DNA of 64,000 nucleotides from Gautieria morchelliformis (GCA_015179125.1 WHVA01000586.1:1-64000), one strand, 5' to 3'; numbered from the stretch's first letter, positions 21,097-33,480 are shown. Numbers and translations: made by a program. Notes: generated by a model from the sequence alone, not told the origin.

Positions 21097-22017
21097 TTTG
21101 AACACACGTGAGTCCTAAATTCAGAAATAGCATTGATAGTCACGGAGCTTGTCTTCAGACTGAAGCTGGTCCTTACAGTCGGCCATGGCCGTTCGCATTG
21201 TGGATTCGGAATTCTTTCTTCGTTGACGAATTTGCTGAGTGGTGTGGATGTGTCATCTCAGAACAGACAGCTTCGATGGTGACTACAGAAATCAACCAAT
21301 GTTAATACTCATGATATCTCATCTGTCCAAGTCTGCGGACTCATTAACATTTCAGAAGTACAGATCTATTTTTGATCTATGTATAGTCTACAGTAGTGTA
21401 AGTGTCGGCCATAAGGCAACTGCGCTCGCGTCGTTCTTCCCGCTTGTTTTTTGTAGGATCTTGTTCTTTAGGGCTTTGCGGCAACTGATGGATAACCCAC
21501 GGGGCGAAATATATTGCATCGCCTCTCAACGTTCAACGAGCGTGCCGACATGATGGAGAAATTCAACGTACTACATAAACACATAACCTGGACGACAGTT
21601 ACTTGACATCAGCAGAATGGGAATTTATGAAGGATGGTGACGGTCAAAGCGTGCGATTGCAATATGCGTTGACTCATGCCTTGTATTCAGATTGATCCGA
21701 GCTCACCGCTGAGGTGGGTATTGTTTATTGTTCTACCTAATGACATGCCAGTGGGTAGGATTAATTATGAGCTGGAAAAATTAAATCTACAACGCTGAGC
21801 TCACGTAGGCCCTTTTGTTATTCAACGCTGTCTCTTAATTCGCCGACCCCAATATATGCAGAGCGTAGGCGGTCATCGCCTACACTCTGCATATAACATC
21901 AAAACTAATTACCGTATTCACTCACTACCATTTTCGATGGGTCGAGTCAGGAGGATGCTGCCGAAGTGTAGTCTTTATTATCGATTACAGCAACCAATTC
22001 GAACAGCTATGTGTGAT
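21097..22017. other. no recognisable gene
   Basis: AT-rich spacer between the BTB pseudogene and duplication copy B. A short inverted repeat (GCAGAGTGTAGGCG-type sequence) lies near 21857-21893. No coding signature. Confidence 0.5.
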
Positions 22018-22559
22018 AAGTAACCGACACAACAAGCTCCGCTTGAAAACCGCCTCAGAAAGTAGTAGCGGCGAAGAAAAAGTCGCTCCTCGTGAGTGGT
22101 CGGCTCAAAACATCTAGCGTGAGAGGCATTCGCTGACCATGAATATTTGAATACCCTTAAGGCTTTTTCTCTCACAGAATGCAAGCCTGCCCATCATCCA
22201 AACCGTATGGCTAAGGCTCACCAGGGTTTGCCTTCGTGTCATAAGCTAGTCTCGCTTCTATGCCCAGTTACATCACATGGCACGAAGGTTCCAGAATGCA
22301 CTATGCACGCTGTGATCATAGAACGCCGGGGCTTGCCATGTGATTTTGGACAACATTCAAATCGTGGTTCTTCGGTCGTCGGTTTCAGGCAACTCTGTCA
22401 AAGGCATTGAAACATGTGATTGGAGCGCTGTGTCGCTGGCCGTGACCTTATCTAAGAGCATCGCCTACCCGGACACTCGTGATTTCTGTGCTACCTTTAT
22501 CTACCATCCAGAGCCGGGTCACTGCTCCTCTCGTGTCCAAATCATCTCGCCTCACATCG

Positions 22560-22790
22560 TCATGCCAGTGAGGAGCACCTCAACGTTCAACCCTCGTAGA
22601 ACACGAGGACTCCTGGTTCAAAGATGGAGACGTTGTTCTGAGTGTCACGGAAGACGGTGTCGACCATCGCTTTCGCGTTCACCGCCTCATCTTAGTCCCA
22701 TCCTTCGTGACATGCTCTCCATGCCACACAGCCATCAGGCGGCGAAGACCTGCCAGTCCCTCGCGCGGCGTCGATAATCTTCAAAGCCTG
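22560..22790 (+). pseudogene. BTB/POZ gene fragment 3
   Basis: Plus-strand leader plus start of a BTB domain (LVQRWRRCSECHGR in one frame; the parental frame reads FKDGDVVLSVTEDGV). It breaks up within about 200 bp and joins sequence from the middle of the family (SADNRIPQALK region, reversed) near 22760-22800. Non-functional. Confidence 0.55.
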
Positions 22791-22997
22791 GGGTATTCTA
22801 TTACCCGCAGACCCGAGAAAGGTGAGACGTCTAAGGCTTTCACGTTATTTCGTCCTGCATCCCTTCTATTTGGTGAGCCGCAAAATACCCAGGGCAAGGT
22901 CAAGGATCATGCTTAGTGCTTTCCTGAGCGAGGAAAACACAAAACATGACCCTTGATGTGCTTTGAACATTTAGAGGGGGGGGGAAATCAAATTACA

Positions 22998-23230
22998 TCA
23001 GGTATCCATTGACGACGCGTCGCCGAACCGGGAAATATACAGTGCTCCCAACGGCGCATCTTGGACTGAATCACCTGGAAGAGGAACCCGCAGGTCTTCG
23101 CCGCCTGATGGGTATGGGATCGATGAGGTGCTGCTCATGGCGATGAAGCGAGATGACCTGGACACGAGAGGAGCGGAGACTGGATAGATAAAAGTAATTT
23201 TGGAAGCACAAAAAACGCGAGTGTCTTGGC
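22998..23230 (-). pseudogene. BTB/POZ gene fragment 4 (inverted)
   Basis: Minus-strand leader (QDTRVFCASKITFIYP), start SSTSSIPYPSGGEDLRVP and end of the BTB core (DSVQDAPLGALYISRF), with the same internal deletion as the fragment at 18537-18770. Confidence 0.65.
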
Positions 23231-23489
23231 AGGTGATGCCCTTATGAACAAATAATGGTTGAAAGACATCTAATCTCCTCGAGGGCAACGCTGCGCAGTA
23301 GGCTGAAAACGTCGCGGCGCTCTCGGGGAGAGCGACCTAGGTACTAATGATCCATCCATGTACCAAATGAACAGTATTTAAAGAAACAGTAAAGAACCAA
23401 TATTGTCTAGACAAGGACCACTGTGATCTGCAGCAGTCGCTGGTAAAAGCAACCTGGGGTAGCTTCTCAGCTCTGCACCGAAGGTCCAG

Positions 23490-23710
23490 TATTAAGAGCA
23501 TCACCTGCGAGGACACTCGCGTTTTTTGTGCTTGCACAATTATCTTCATCTATCCAGTCTCCGTTCCTCTCGTGTCCAAACCATCACATCGTCATGCATC
23601 TCAACCCACGTGGAACACAAGGACTTTTGGTTCGAAGGTGGAGACGTTGTACTGAGTCTCACAGAGGACGGTGTCGAACTTTCGCGTTCACCGCCTCGAT
23701 AGCGGCGTAC
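23490..23710 (+). pseudogene. BTB/POZ gene fragment 5
   Basis: Plus-strand leader identical in layout to that of the pseudogene at 20027, then the first 25 or so residues of the BTB domain (related to FEGGDVVLSLTEDGVE), ending about 23700. The rest of the gene is missing. Confidence 0.6.
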
Positions 23711-23719
23711 CTGCTGTCG

Positions 23720-24375
23720 CGTTTCGGTCACTTCAGATGCGTGGGTCTTGAAGCTCGACTGGCATGAGCGCCGAGATCATGAGCTATATAGTGGACACCA
23801 GAGCAGGTATGCACATGGATTATGCTTCAGTTCTACAACGAACTCAAGCCCAGAGAAACATAAGTTCTGATGGGAACCCTCTCGTTCCATTTTACAGTAA
23901 GCGATCTCGCTTTTGATCTTGGCTAGGCCTAGTGTGTTTGGTACTGTTCCTGGCCACAGCACACTAGAAGCTGGTAAGGGCAGAGTCAAAGGAAGCATCG
24001 AAGCGCATTGCTATGAAGTGTTGGTAATAATTATTGCAATCCTACGACCCCGGAAAGACATAAAGCAAAACAATTAATCATTAACGAAGATCGCATGATA
24101 AGTATATGCGATTCAGAGGACTGCATGCGACCTCAAGGAGTTAATAAGTACTATCACCCAGGATCTTATAGCCTCGTATATAGGTATATGGCTCCGTGCG
24201 TTATTATGGTGAATGGCTTACGCACTTGCTTATACTTTTAAGTTCAATCTTGTCGCTTTTTATAGTGCTTCTCTTTCAAACTAGCAGTACTTCTTACCTC
24301 GTGCCCTGGCACGTGCAGTGATTAATTAGACGAGTGTTCACCACGGCCTGTCACGTCACTGCAGTACTGGATCTC
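23720..24375. other. no recognisable gene; upstream region of BTB gene
   Basis: AT-rich region before the intact BTB gene. No coding signature; the 300 bp before 24376 would hold its promoter, but I see no motif I can name. Confidence 0.45.
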
Positions 24376-25424
24376 ATGGCCGACGCTTCAAGCACAGTAA
24401 GATCTAGGGACTACTGGTACAAAGATGGAGACACTGTGCTGAGTGTCACAGAGTACGGCGTAGAGCACCAATTTCGTGTTCACCGGCCAATCTTGACCAT
24501 ACCGAGTCCTGTTTTTCGCGACATGCTACGAAACAATCAGAATTTTGTCACTCTCACAAACGACTCGGTCGATAACGTGACCGCACTCCTGGGCGCACTG
24601 TATGTTGGACGGTTCGTCATCAATACTCGTCGTTTCGAAATCTGCATTGATCAAGGCCTTTAAGAAAAGCGCAGAATGTGACTTTTGATGTCGCATTGAG
24701 AATCCTGAAAATCTCACACAAGTATCAGCTAGAAGGGTTACAGCAATCGATGAAACAGAAGTTGCTGCAGGATTGGCCCGTCAAACGCTCTGAATACATC
24801 GCGCGTTTCACATCTCTCGGTTCTTCAGCGGACAGATTATCTCAAGCACTGAAGCTGATCGAGACCGCCCAAGGTTGCCAGGCCAGCGAGCTCCTCCCGA
24901 CAGCGTTTTATGAGCTTGCTTGCGCCTGGGGAAATGAATGGTCAGACATGATACCACATCTTTCTCCTGAGAATGTGGCGAGAATGTGGGTTGGACGTGC
25001 GCGCCTCGAGCGGCGCTTGAGGCCGCTGGTGACTTTGAACACCAAAATGCCACCTTCGATGTGGACAACAACTGACAAAGCGGAATCTCCGATAACGATC
25101 CTCCAGTACCGTACAGAGTTTGGGGAGTGCAAAGCTAGGCTGCGTCAGTGTGTCCGGGTGTACCATAATAATGGCGACTCCCGCGTATATTTCTGTCCCT
25201 CCGTGTTTCCCAACCTCAAGGGCAAGCTAGGAGAGAGCGTGCTTGACGGTATGTTTGTGCTGACTACCTTACAACAGTTTCGCCGGGAAGATCTAGGCAC
25301 AACCGTGTGCGGATCCTGCACGGACTGGTTCATGGGAATCCTCGCTAACAAAACTGAAGAGTTGTGGGAAAGTATCCCGGCCGAGTTTGATCTTCCAGAG
25401 GTCAACTCGGACCTGTACTTATAA
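24376..25424 (+). CDS. BTB/POZ domain protein (probably intact)
   Basis: Best-preserved member of the local BTB family. Start ATG 24376 (MADASSTVRSRDYWYKDGDT). BTB domain at about residues 12-80 (TVLSVTEYGVEHQFRVHRPI, PVFRDML, TALLGALYVGRF). The frame stops at 24661, but a candidate intron (about 24616-24674, GT...CAG, 59 nt) joins RF to NVTFDVALRILKISHKYQLE and gives 329 residues in frame. The donor GTCATC is weak, so the exact junction is uncertain. The C-terminal half has an alpha-helical segment (LPTAFYELACAWGNEW) and a conserved CGSCTDWFMGILANKTEELW motif, also present in the pseudogene at 20027, that may bind zinc. Function unknown; BTB proteins often act as substrate adaptors of cullin-3 ubiquitin ligases. 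Confidence 0.75.
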
Positions 25425-26304
25425 ATGTAAAGAGCGACGGATATGTTTGTCAGTTGAGCAATAAATATACCTGATCTATACGATGCTTACCGCGTACATC
25501 TTCAGAACGGAAACCTACAAGGCTGTTCAGCTATATCACTCGAGATTTGAGATGCATTAAATGGCCTTTCATTGTATGTTATCGGGCCGGACATGAGTTG
25601 GTGTGGTGAACGATGGGAAATTGTATCAAACATATTCCATTAAACAGAGGGGGTTCGCTGCGGGCTGCAGTACTGCGATGTTAGTATACTATCATAGCAG
25701 TCCACAGCCTGGAGCTTGAAACTTCAACGGTCAAATGCTGCCAGCCGGGAGGGGCTCTCTAGTACGTATCTCATCATCTTGTTCCCATACCGTATAAAGC
25801 GCCAACAATAGCATGGTTCAGGATTAGGGTAGAAAACAGACCAAAGCCAATAGTCATAAACCTCAGTTTGAGTACAAAACATGTAAACTCCACATGCATA
25901 CGTAAGCCACCTGACTTGCTCGCCAGTACAAAGTGCTTGAAGCTCCTCGGGTTGACAAGACAATAAGTATACAAGTTTTCTTCGCAGTATCACCATCAGA
26001 ACAAGACTTCAATCTAGCCTACTAGAGTCTAGACTTCATGACCCTGGCTGTCTATTATGGAATATGAATGGCAGTGGTGACTGAGTAAGGATCCCCAGAA
26101 AGATTTCTTTCTGGAGATCCTTACTCAGTCACCACTGCCACACTTTTGGAACTGCCACATTATCACGCGGCCCGATATGTAGACTAGCTCTTACCTCAGG
26201 CTGTAATGGTCTGTCAGCCGAACGATTTGGACGCGTTGCCTGCGAAAACCTTGCCTATGAATCGACTTCCAAAGTACCCCTCGATTATCGACCTAACGTG
26301 AACA
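25425..26304. other. no recognisable gene (foldback at 26069)
   Basis: Spacer between the BTB gene and the NmrA-like gene. It contains the foldback listed separately. No coding signature that I trust. Confidence 0.5.
26069..26140. repeat. foldback: 34-bp inverted repeat
   Basis: Arms 26069-26102 and 26107-26140 pair with one mismatch around a 4-nt loop (ATTT). The stem begins TGGCAGTGGTGACTGAGTAA. It is about 165 bp upstream of the NmrA-like start codon. A transcript across it would form a strong hairpin. Confidence 0.93.
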
Positions 26305-27437
26305 ATGTCAACCAAGCCATGCGTACTTGTTGTTGGTGGAGTTGGGAAGACTGCGCGGAGCGTCTTGGAGGCAATTCTGGACAGTGATGCATTTGTGCGT
26401 TGTCCAGCTGGATCGATTTGTATTAAGTACTTAGCACTGACTGGATCTCAACTCAGCACATCGTTGCTCTAGTACGCACCTTATCACAAACTAAGCCAGC
26501 GGTGGAGAGTCTGAGAAAGAAAGGTGTTGAAATTCGCATCGGCGATATTCAGCAAGACTCGGTGGAGAAACTTCAAAGCTGTCTGGAAGGGGTGGATATT
26601 TTAACCAGCCTAGTCCAAGCCTGTGTTGGCCTTGCGGAAAATGGAACCCGCGAAGGAGGCAGGTGTTGGAAGCGTTGTTCCTTGTGACTTTGGGACATAC
26701 TGTTTTCCTGGGACAATGGCCATGAATGACCAGGTACCAGAGTGCCTTCGGTTCGATGTCGCTGTACTCGGTGCTGATGATTTTATCAGAAACTAGCGAT
26801 ACAGTCTTTTGTTCGCGAGCTCGGCGTCACTTATACCTTTATAGACGTTGGATGGTGGATGTGGATGCAAAGGATTTTCCCCCATCCTCTTCAAAGTCCA
26901 TCGCCGGGGCTGATCAAGTGGTCCGGCCAATGCTATGACGATGGTAATATCAAGTCGGCTGTTACAAGTTTTGAGGACATTGGGCGATTCGTGGCCCGCA
27001 TCATTGCCGACCCGCGCACGGCCAACCGGTATGTGTTTTGTTGGGGCGAGCAAGTTACACTCAACGAGGTTTACCCCGTTACCGATCGTGTCTCGGGGGA
27101 GAAGCTCAGTACTTCAGTAGTCTCGGTAGGGTCACTTGAGTTTTACCTAAGCGCCTTTTTCGTGGCTGACCTGGTTTCTGACGGTTCTTTTCAGGTAACT
27201 GCTGACGAGGTACTCCAGCGTATTGCTGAAGGCAAGGCCAAAGGCGATGCCCTGTCCGAGGGCTACTACGAATACGTCTACTCGATGTATACATGTGGTG
27301 ACAATACGGTCGAGAAAGCAAAAGCAAATGGTGCCCTTGACGCCAGGGAACTTTACCCCGATTTCAAGCCTGAAAACCTGGAGCAGTGTGCCAAACGGTT
27401 CTACACTAATGTACCGGACTATGCTCCCGAGCCATAG
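26305..27437 (+). pseudogene. NmrA/isoflavone-reductase-like protein, one-base frameshift
   Basis: Short-chain-dehydrogenase-type NAD(P)-binding protein. Exon 1 (26305-26394) encodes the dinucleotide-binding start VLVVGGVGKTARSVLEAI; introns fit at 26395-26456, 26734-26789 and 27126-27194. Exon 2 reads HIVALVRTLSQTKP and GVEIRIGDIQQDSVEKL, then shifts frame at the CCC run 26647-26649; after one base is dropped it continues AKEAGVGSVVPCDFG and MAMNDQ. Exon 3 has ELGVTYTFIDVGWW and EDIGRFVARIIADPRT. Exon 2 is 277 nt, one more than the phase of both neighbours allows, so a one-base insertion (or a sequencing error) is the only defect I see. Otherwise about 290 residues, typical for the family. 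Confidence 0.78.
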
Positions 27438-27923
27438 CACTAAGTTCACGTGCGAGTTTAACGTAAGCTGCTAACTGTCAAAGGCTAAATCTAACTAGAT
27501 GAGACAATGTGCATGGCGACTACACTATCACATTCGGGGCCGGATACGAATTTGCGGATAGGGGAAATGGATCTTTTCAAAACAAGTGCTCAATGCAGGC
27601 ACAATATTGCGTACATATTCTGTCTAGTGCCAACTTACATAAAACTGTCCAAAATTCTGCAACTAAAAATCAAGCGTGAATATTGTTGTACGATATTTCA
27701 GTCGCCCCACAACACATTACATATTTTCTTGGAACATGGGTCAGAAATCAGAACTATAAGCCCCGGTGATAAGAACATATACAGACATAGTAATACCCCC
27801 ATGCTGGCATCCGCTGAAATCCCGTGGTCCGTAATAACATATGAATCCATAAGCGGAATGGTATAGAAAAGGCGTAGAAATTGGGTATTCAGTGATAGTC
27901 ATCCTCCTCGAACGGCGTTAGCT
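27438..27923. other. no recognisable gene; convergent 3' ends
   Basis: AT-rich spacer between two convergent genes (NmrA-like, plus; kinase, minus). It presumably holds both 3' UTRs. Confidence 0.5.
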
Positions 27924-30900
27924 TCATTCTTCCCCTTCGTCTTCGTCCTCCTCTTGAATTGGGTGTCGAAATGCCGGCTCAGCTCGAGCCGGAAGCTGTC
28001 TCCTTGTACCTCTACTCTCGGGTTGACTATGTTCTACAGTCGGCGGAAGCGGGCTCGTGCCGGCCACCGGGGAGTGAGAAGCTTTCCTCCCACCCGCACT
28101 CCTACTATTCCCGGTACGCTTTGAGGGCGCAGGTGGACGTGAAGAGCTTCGAGGAGGAGGAGAGAGAACAAGCGGTTCAGGATTATGATAAGATTCCAAG
28201 GCGGCGGTCACAGGAGGATGAGAGTTTGATGTCGACACCTGTCCAAGCCCGCCTGCAAATGGTACATCGTCATCTTCATCGACCCAGTCATCCTCATCAC
28301 CAAGGTTGATGGAAGGGCGTCCTGAAAAAACGTCACGGACGCTCGTTCGCGGGTCATCTGTAAATAGCACTTCGAAGGGCGCCTCCGTAGACCGCGACTT
28401 CCATCCGGGAGGCTCCACCCCCCATGCTTTCTTCCAGCTCGACCTGCTTAGTGATGGCTGGCGGAAAGGAGTCTGCTTTTTATGTGCAACAAGCACCGTA
28501 GTACTGTATGGCGCCCGCCGTGGCGTATCGTCACTTTGCTGTGACGAGGGTCGGAGTGGAGAGCCATTTCGATTGGCTTCTGCTTCACTACTCTCGTGAT
28601 ATGAACCAGGCCGAGATGACGGAGCAGAGTGGTGGGACGAAGCGACGGAGCTAGACCGAACATGTGGATGGACCGTCTTAATTTGTCTCACTACTCGTGT
28701 GGAGGAGCCAGATCCACCTCTGCGGTGGTATCGCTGCAAAGGAGAATCCGTACGTCGTATGCTACGACGCCCCGAACCTGTAGAGCTCTCCGATGGCGAA
28801 TGCGATCGTCGATGAAGGGGCGGTAACCCCGGCGTAGTCACTTTGAAACTACGAATAGACGAAGGCCGCGAGGGGAAATCGCCACGCTCCGAGGTTGGTG
28901 TTCTAGTACCAAATGAGCGTCGCCTCGGGTTGAAAGGATCCTCGGGATGTGGGTAATCCACTGCCTTCTGAACTGACGTGACAGACGATCGTCGAGAGTT
29001 TACACTACTCGATCTCCGTGATGAAGCTGATGGGCGCTTTTGATGCGCCCCACGCCTCACAGGTGCCGACCCACTGCCGCTCCGTCGTTTGGTGCGTCCA
29101 CCCCGTACAGAACCCGCAGAAGTCGGGGTGGTGATCGGATGAGCTACATGGTGGTGTGGGTGCGCGTGCGGAGCCGGTGTGGCTTTCCGTTTTCCCTTCC
29201 GATCTTCATTAAACCACATGCGGAACGTGTGCAGAATGCTGGCTCGTGGCCGTCCCTGCTGCTTTCCACTGGCCGAGCCAATAGACGCCGGAGTAGACAT
29301 TGCAGAAGGGACCTCCCCCGGCGAGTTAGCGGGTGTTGGTCCCACATGCGATGAGGCAGGTGTTGGTGTCGATGCGTGGTGTATGATCCATGGGGACGTT
29401 ACGGAGGGCAGGCCCGTCAAAGACGAGGGCTCCATCTCGGGAGTAGCAGGTAATCCGTCTTTTGTAGGTTTGGAAGGCGGAGACTTTGTCAACTTATGGG
29501 GAGCCCCTGACGATCGAAGGTCATCCCCGCTTGTCGGCCGTTTCTCCTTCTCTTCCCTTTCTCTAGCCTTATGATTATCCTTCTCCCTTTCACGATCGCG
29601 CTCCTTGTCTTGCTCTTCCTTGCGGAACTTCTCGTCTGACTTCTTACGAACGAGACCAGCAGCTTCAAGAGCGGTGGTCGCGCGCTGCATGATGCTGACA
29701 CTTGCTGAGCGTGGTTTAGTGCCGCGGCCTTTGCTATTTTGACTACTCGGAGAACCAACGCTGGAGCGTTGATGAAGCTCCGTTTGTGAAGGGCTAGGCG
29801 AGAGTAGTGGTGAGAGTAGTATAGGAGAAGTGTCTTGAGGCGGCGTGATGGGCGGCTTTGAATCAGGCATAGTAGGCGTCGGGGGTACGATTCCAACATT
29901 TGGAGTAGGACGTAATCCACCTGATGATGAGTGTGACAGCACCGGGGACTCTTTCGGTGCTCCTGCATACAGACCAGATTCCGAAGATTCAGAGTACACT
30001 ATTGATGCTCTGATGCCCGGTGCCAGGAGCATCTCGTCCTTCTTAGCTTCTCCCTTTCTTGTGGCCTCCTCCAACGCTCGCCGCTCAGCTTTTTTGCGCA
30101 TCATCCACCAAAGGGCACCAGAACTGTCGCATGCATCCGTCAGGACCGAGTGCACCATCTGGCCGGTGTCAAATCCAAGAGCACTTAAGCTGTTGAGCAG
30201 CTCGCGTTCAAGTGGGGTCGAGAACACAATTGGGGCTGGCGTGGTGAGAGTAGAGATGAAGTCCTGAGGCGGCTGGCTGTTCGGATGTGTAGGGGATGTT
30301 GGGGAGGAAGGTGTGGATAAGGTTGAAGAAACGGAGCGACGCTTGGTCCTGGCGGGTGTTCGTGTGGGATGCGTTGGTGGAGCTTTGTTGTCATTAGATG
30401 CTGAAGGTGCAGATGGCACGGTAGCTGCTGCATCGCTCATTACGTATGAATCTATTATAGGTGTAGTTTTCTCAGCGACCGTGTGGTTTGTCCATGTACC
30501 GTTCTTGGCCGGTGTAGATAAATGAGGCGCATTCTCGGCCTCTCTGCCATGTTCTTTGATGGTACTCTGGCTCAAATTATGATGGAGAAGTTCCAAGTCA
30601 ACCTCCTGAGATGTGGCCTCCTCGGGCGTTGTGGGTGTAGACAGTGACATGTCGGAGGCCGCGGAGTGAAAGGTAGTGTATGTTGAATCCGACGTGTCCG
30701 AAGACATAGACATATGGGTGGATTCGTGGGCTGGAGCGAGTTCCTCGGTGGCCTCTTCACCATGGGAGATAGACAACGGGGAGGATGAGAGAGATTGCGA
30801 ACCGGTGAACCAGGCGTGGCTGAGAATTTGCTTAATAGTGAGTCGTTTCGAGGGTTCCCTCTGCAAAGTATTTCTTATTAAGTGTCGAGCATCTGGGACA

Positions 30901-31875
30901 AGGGTAAGTGAAGAATGCCCTACGATGGTGGGCTCGCATTACCTGATGAAAGCCACTCCGGATCTTCGTACTCTGCACGTATGATTTGCTCTTTCTGGAT
31001 GGCTTCATTATCATGGTCGAAAGGTAAAGCGCCTGTCAGAAGTGTGTACAGTATAACGCCTAGTGACCACACATCGACCTCTGTGCCAGGTTTCAGCATG
31101 TATCGTTTAATTCGGAGGTGGAGGCGCACCTTGGCCTAGATACTTTTGGCAAAGGAGCATCTCTGGGGAAGCGTAACTGACCAGGGTGTCATAATTGTGT
31201 TCCTACGTGTGATGTATAAATCTCGCTTACCCTGTTGTGCCGCACCAAGTCTCCAAGAAACTGCCTCTCTCGTATTCACGGGTGAAACCAAAGTCACTAA
31301 GCTTGACCCGGCATCTTTCATCCAACAGAACGTTCTCGAGCTTAAGGTCACGATGGACGACGCCTTTGTCGTGTGTGTACCCCACTGCAAGACATAGCTG
31401 CCCAAAGATGATGCGTGTCTCCTCCTCGGACAGACGACCCTTTTCGATAAGATAATCATACAATTCGCCCCCAGAGCAGAGCTCTGTGACGAGCCAAATG
31501 TAGTTCTCCGTTGCGATGACCTCATATAGCTGTGTGATATGTGGGTGGTGCAAACGGCGGTGGTGGTGGATTTCACGCGTCAGCTGTGCAGACATGGCCT
31601 TGGGGATCTGTTTTATAGCCACGCGAGTTGATGTAAGACGGTGGGTGCCCATTCGGACTGTCCCGAACGAGCCTGCACGCGAAATAGGCAGCCAGCTTGA
31701 CGGACACGGTGGAGAAGTGCTCACCCTCGCCTATGACCCTTCCCAGCGTGTAGTTGCCGACTACTCTTATCTTGTGCGACGACAGCTCCTTCCCAAGTTC
31801 ATTATACGCATTAGCCAGCTGGGCCTTTTGGTTTACAGTGAGCGAAGCTGAATGCTTGTGTCCCTGGGTAGCCAT
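27924..31875 (-). CDS. CAMK-type Ser/Thr protein kinase, 1248 aa
   Basis: Five exons on the minus strand: 31725-31875, 31231-31672, 31130-31176, 30943-31080 and 27924-30892, giving 1248 residues with all junctions in frame and introns of 49-54 nt. Start ATG 31873-31875 (MATQGHKHSASL). Kinase domain at about residues 43-305: P-loop GEGSFGTVRMG, VAIKQI lysine, HRDLKLENVLLD, SDFGFTREYERG, GYASPEML (SPE in place of APE), DVWSLGVILYTLLTGALPFD, then REPSKRLTIKQILSHAWF. The 900-residue tail is Ser/Pro/Arg-rich and of low complexity, ending in an acidic stretch (EEDEDEGEE). The domain resembles the AMPK/SNF1-related yeast kinases such as Kin4 or YPL150W, but I cannot assign an ortholog. Likely regulated through the long phosphorylatable tail (inference). 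Confidence 0.9.
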
Positions 31876-32397
31876 GGCGCTATTTCTCGACACACATAAA
31901 AGTACAAATTGATGATACTCTGTAAAATTGTTGAGTACTAGTCTACGATGACAAGATACCCACGTTAACAAACAAAGTAACGAACGTGAGTCGAGCTGAG
32001 CGATGAACTTGTGGGTAGGGGTGGTTGGTGAGAGCGGCTAATGCGCGTGCCACGGGTCGCATCAAGTAATCCTCCGCACACCCACGGCCCATTTCGAAAT
32101 TCTCACTGCTGCAGTCTTCAGCGCTTGGACCGCGATAACGAGTATAACTCCAAATTGGGCTGCTGGGATATCGAACAGGGAGTAAAAGCACGTTCTAATA
32201 AGCTTGACTTGCCTTACATAACTGAAGAGCGAGCGTCCGACAAAATGGACAGAGACCCACTAGGGTAAATTGCTGTCCATGCTGGGCGTAGCAGACGCTT
32301 CTTGAATATCGGCGGACCTTGTGCACTGTTGTCTACTTACTGCTACTTTGCTCAAGCCCATGTCAGGACAGCTGTAAGGCTTGCGCACCAGCCTATC
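31876..32397. other. no recognisable gene; kinase upstream region
   Basis: Region upstream of the kinase start codon. It presumably contains the promoter and 5' UTR. No clear coding signal. Confidence 0.5.
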
Positions 32398-32765
32398 CAT
32401 GGACAATCTCCTGCAGCGATATATGTCTACATAGCCCGGTTTTATGGTGCCCACGTTTCACATAACGATCTTGCCATTTTTCGGAAGCCACTGGGGCTGC
32501 CAACGATGGCGTCTGCACGATCAATGAGCCTGAAGAGAAACGCCGCCCTATACCGACATAGCACCGAAAGGTGATGCCGGTGCCAACCCCTTCCCCGCAT
32601 TTCAATATCCTTATCCTACGTTAAGGCTGTGTCTTTGGGTACGTTACCACGGGACGAGATGCTGAGTTCGCGGAAGGTTTGTGTTTTGGATCCCCTACTT
32701 GACCAACGACGTCCTTCAGCATTACTTCGGCAGTAGTATATGATGGATGGACAGTTAGCGGTGTT
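32398..32765. repeat. upstream duplication unit, copy 1
   Basis: Matches 35570-36190 with many substitutions and indels. Shared landmarks include CCATGGACAATC, TTTTATGGTGCCCA, ACGATCTTGC, CCGCATTT-AATATCCTT, ATGCTGAG and TTCGGCAGTA. The second copy lies upstream of the intact glycosidase gene, so this is the upstream region of a duplicated and decayed copy. Confidence 0.75.
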
Positions 32766-33059
32766 AAATTAATGATTCAATGCAGTTGAACCTCGCGCTT
32801 CTCCATTGTCCAATGTTCTCTTGGATCTATCTAATATCTAATAATTTACTGATGCGAAGACGGCCACTTATGCGCACTCGTGGCTTGATTAGGTGGTGTG
32901 ACAAGGCACTGACTGACTTGCCGCCACCGCGGAAGGAAAGTGCTTCCTTTCATGCAACTATTCCGTCCAGCCCTGCAGACCCTCGCATTAGAAGTACCGT
33001 ATGCCACATGTACAGTTTGGAGCCCATAAAGTGCGGGCTGCCGTCACTCTCGATTGCCT

Positions 33060-33480
33060 ATCAGTCCTTATGTCGTCCCTCGTACATTGTCTCCTGCAGC
33101 TTATTTTCTTACCACTGTTAGCCTATGGCCAGCACTAATGGGTTCTCAACGGCTCATTCAGTGATCAAGGCCTTTGGGCTACCGGTTCGTAACTGCCTAT
33201 TACGAACTGCTGATGGTTTTCTGACGATCTCCGTCTATGGAATGCATGGGCAGCACTTGGCTTGCTCCGTGTTCAGGCAACGCTCTTTAAATCGTCTTCT
33301 GCACCCAGTTTCTCATCAGAAATCAGCAATCTCAAGTCCTGGATCAAGGAAATCCTTGATGGTATTTTGCAGCGCTGGTACGATTTTTAATCCCCCGAGA
33401 CGTCTCTACTACTCGTCTGACTATTTCTATTGCAGAGCTCTGAAAACCATATGGTTACTACCTCATTGTGAGCCCATAGT
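33060..33480 (+). pseudogene. six-hairpin glycosidase, decayed copy 1
   Basis: Remnant of the gene at 36551. The signal-peptide region is recognisable at 33078 (start like TCGTCCCTCGTACATTGTCT), then a jump into exon 5-6 sequence (TTCAGTGATCAAGGCCTTTG; AATGCATGGGCAGCACTTGG; AAGTCCTGGATCAAGGAAAT) with both introns recognisable, ending soon after the exon 7 start. Exons 2-4 and most of exon 7 are missing. Confidence 0.75.

Larger units (their letters stand above)
22024..23460. repeat. segmental duplication, copy B
   Basis: Second copy of the block at 17760-19000, same orientation, about 4.3 kb away, with scattered substitutions and small indels. Both copies carry inverted BTB fragments and the same leader sequences. 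Confidence 0.8.
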
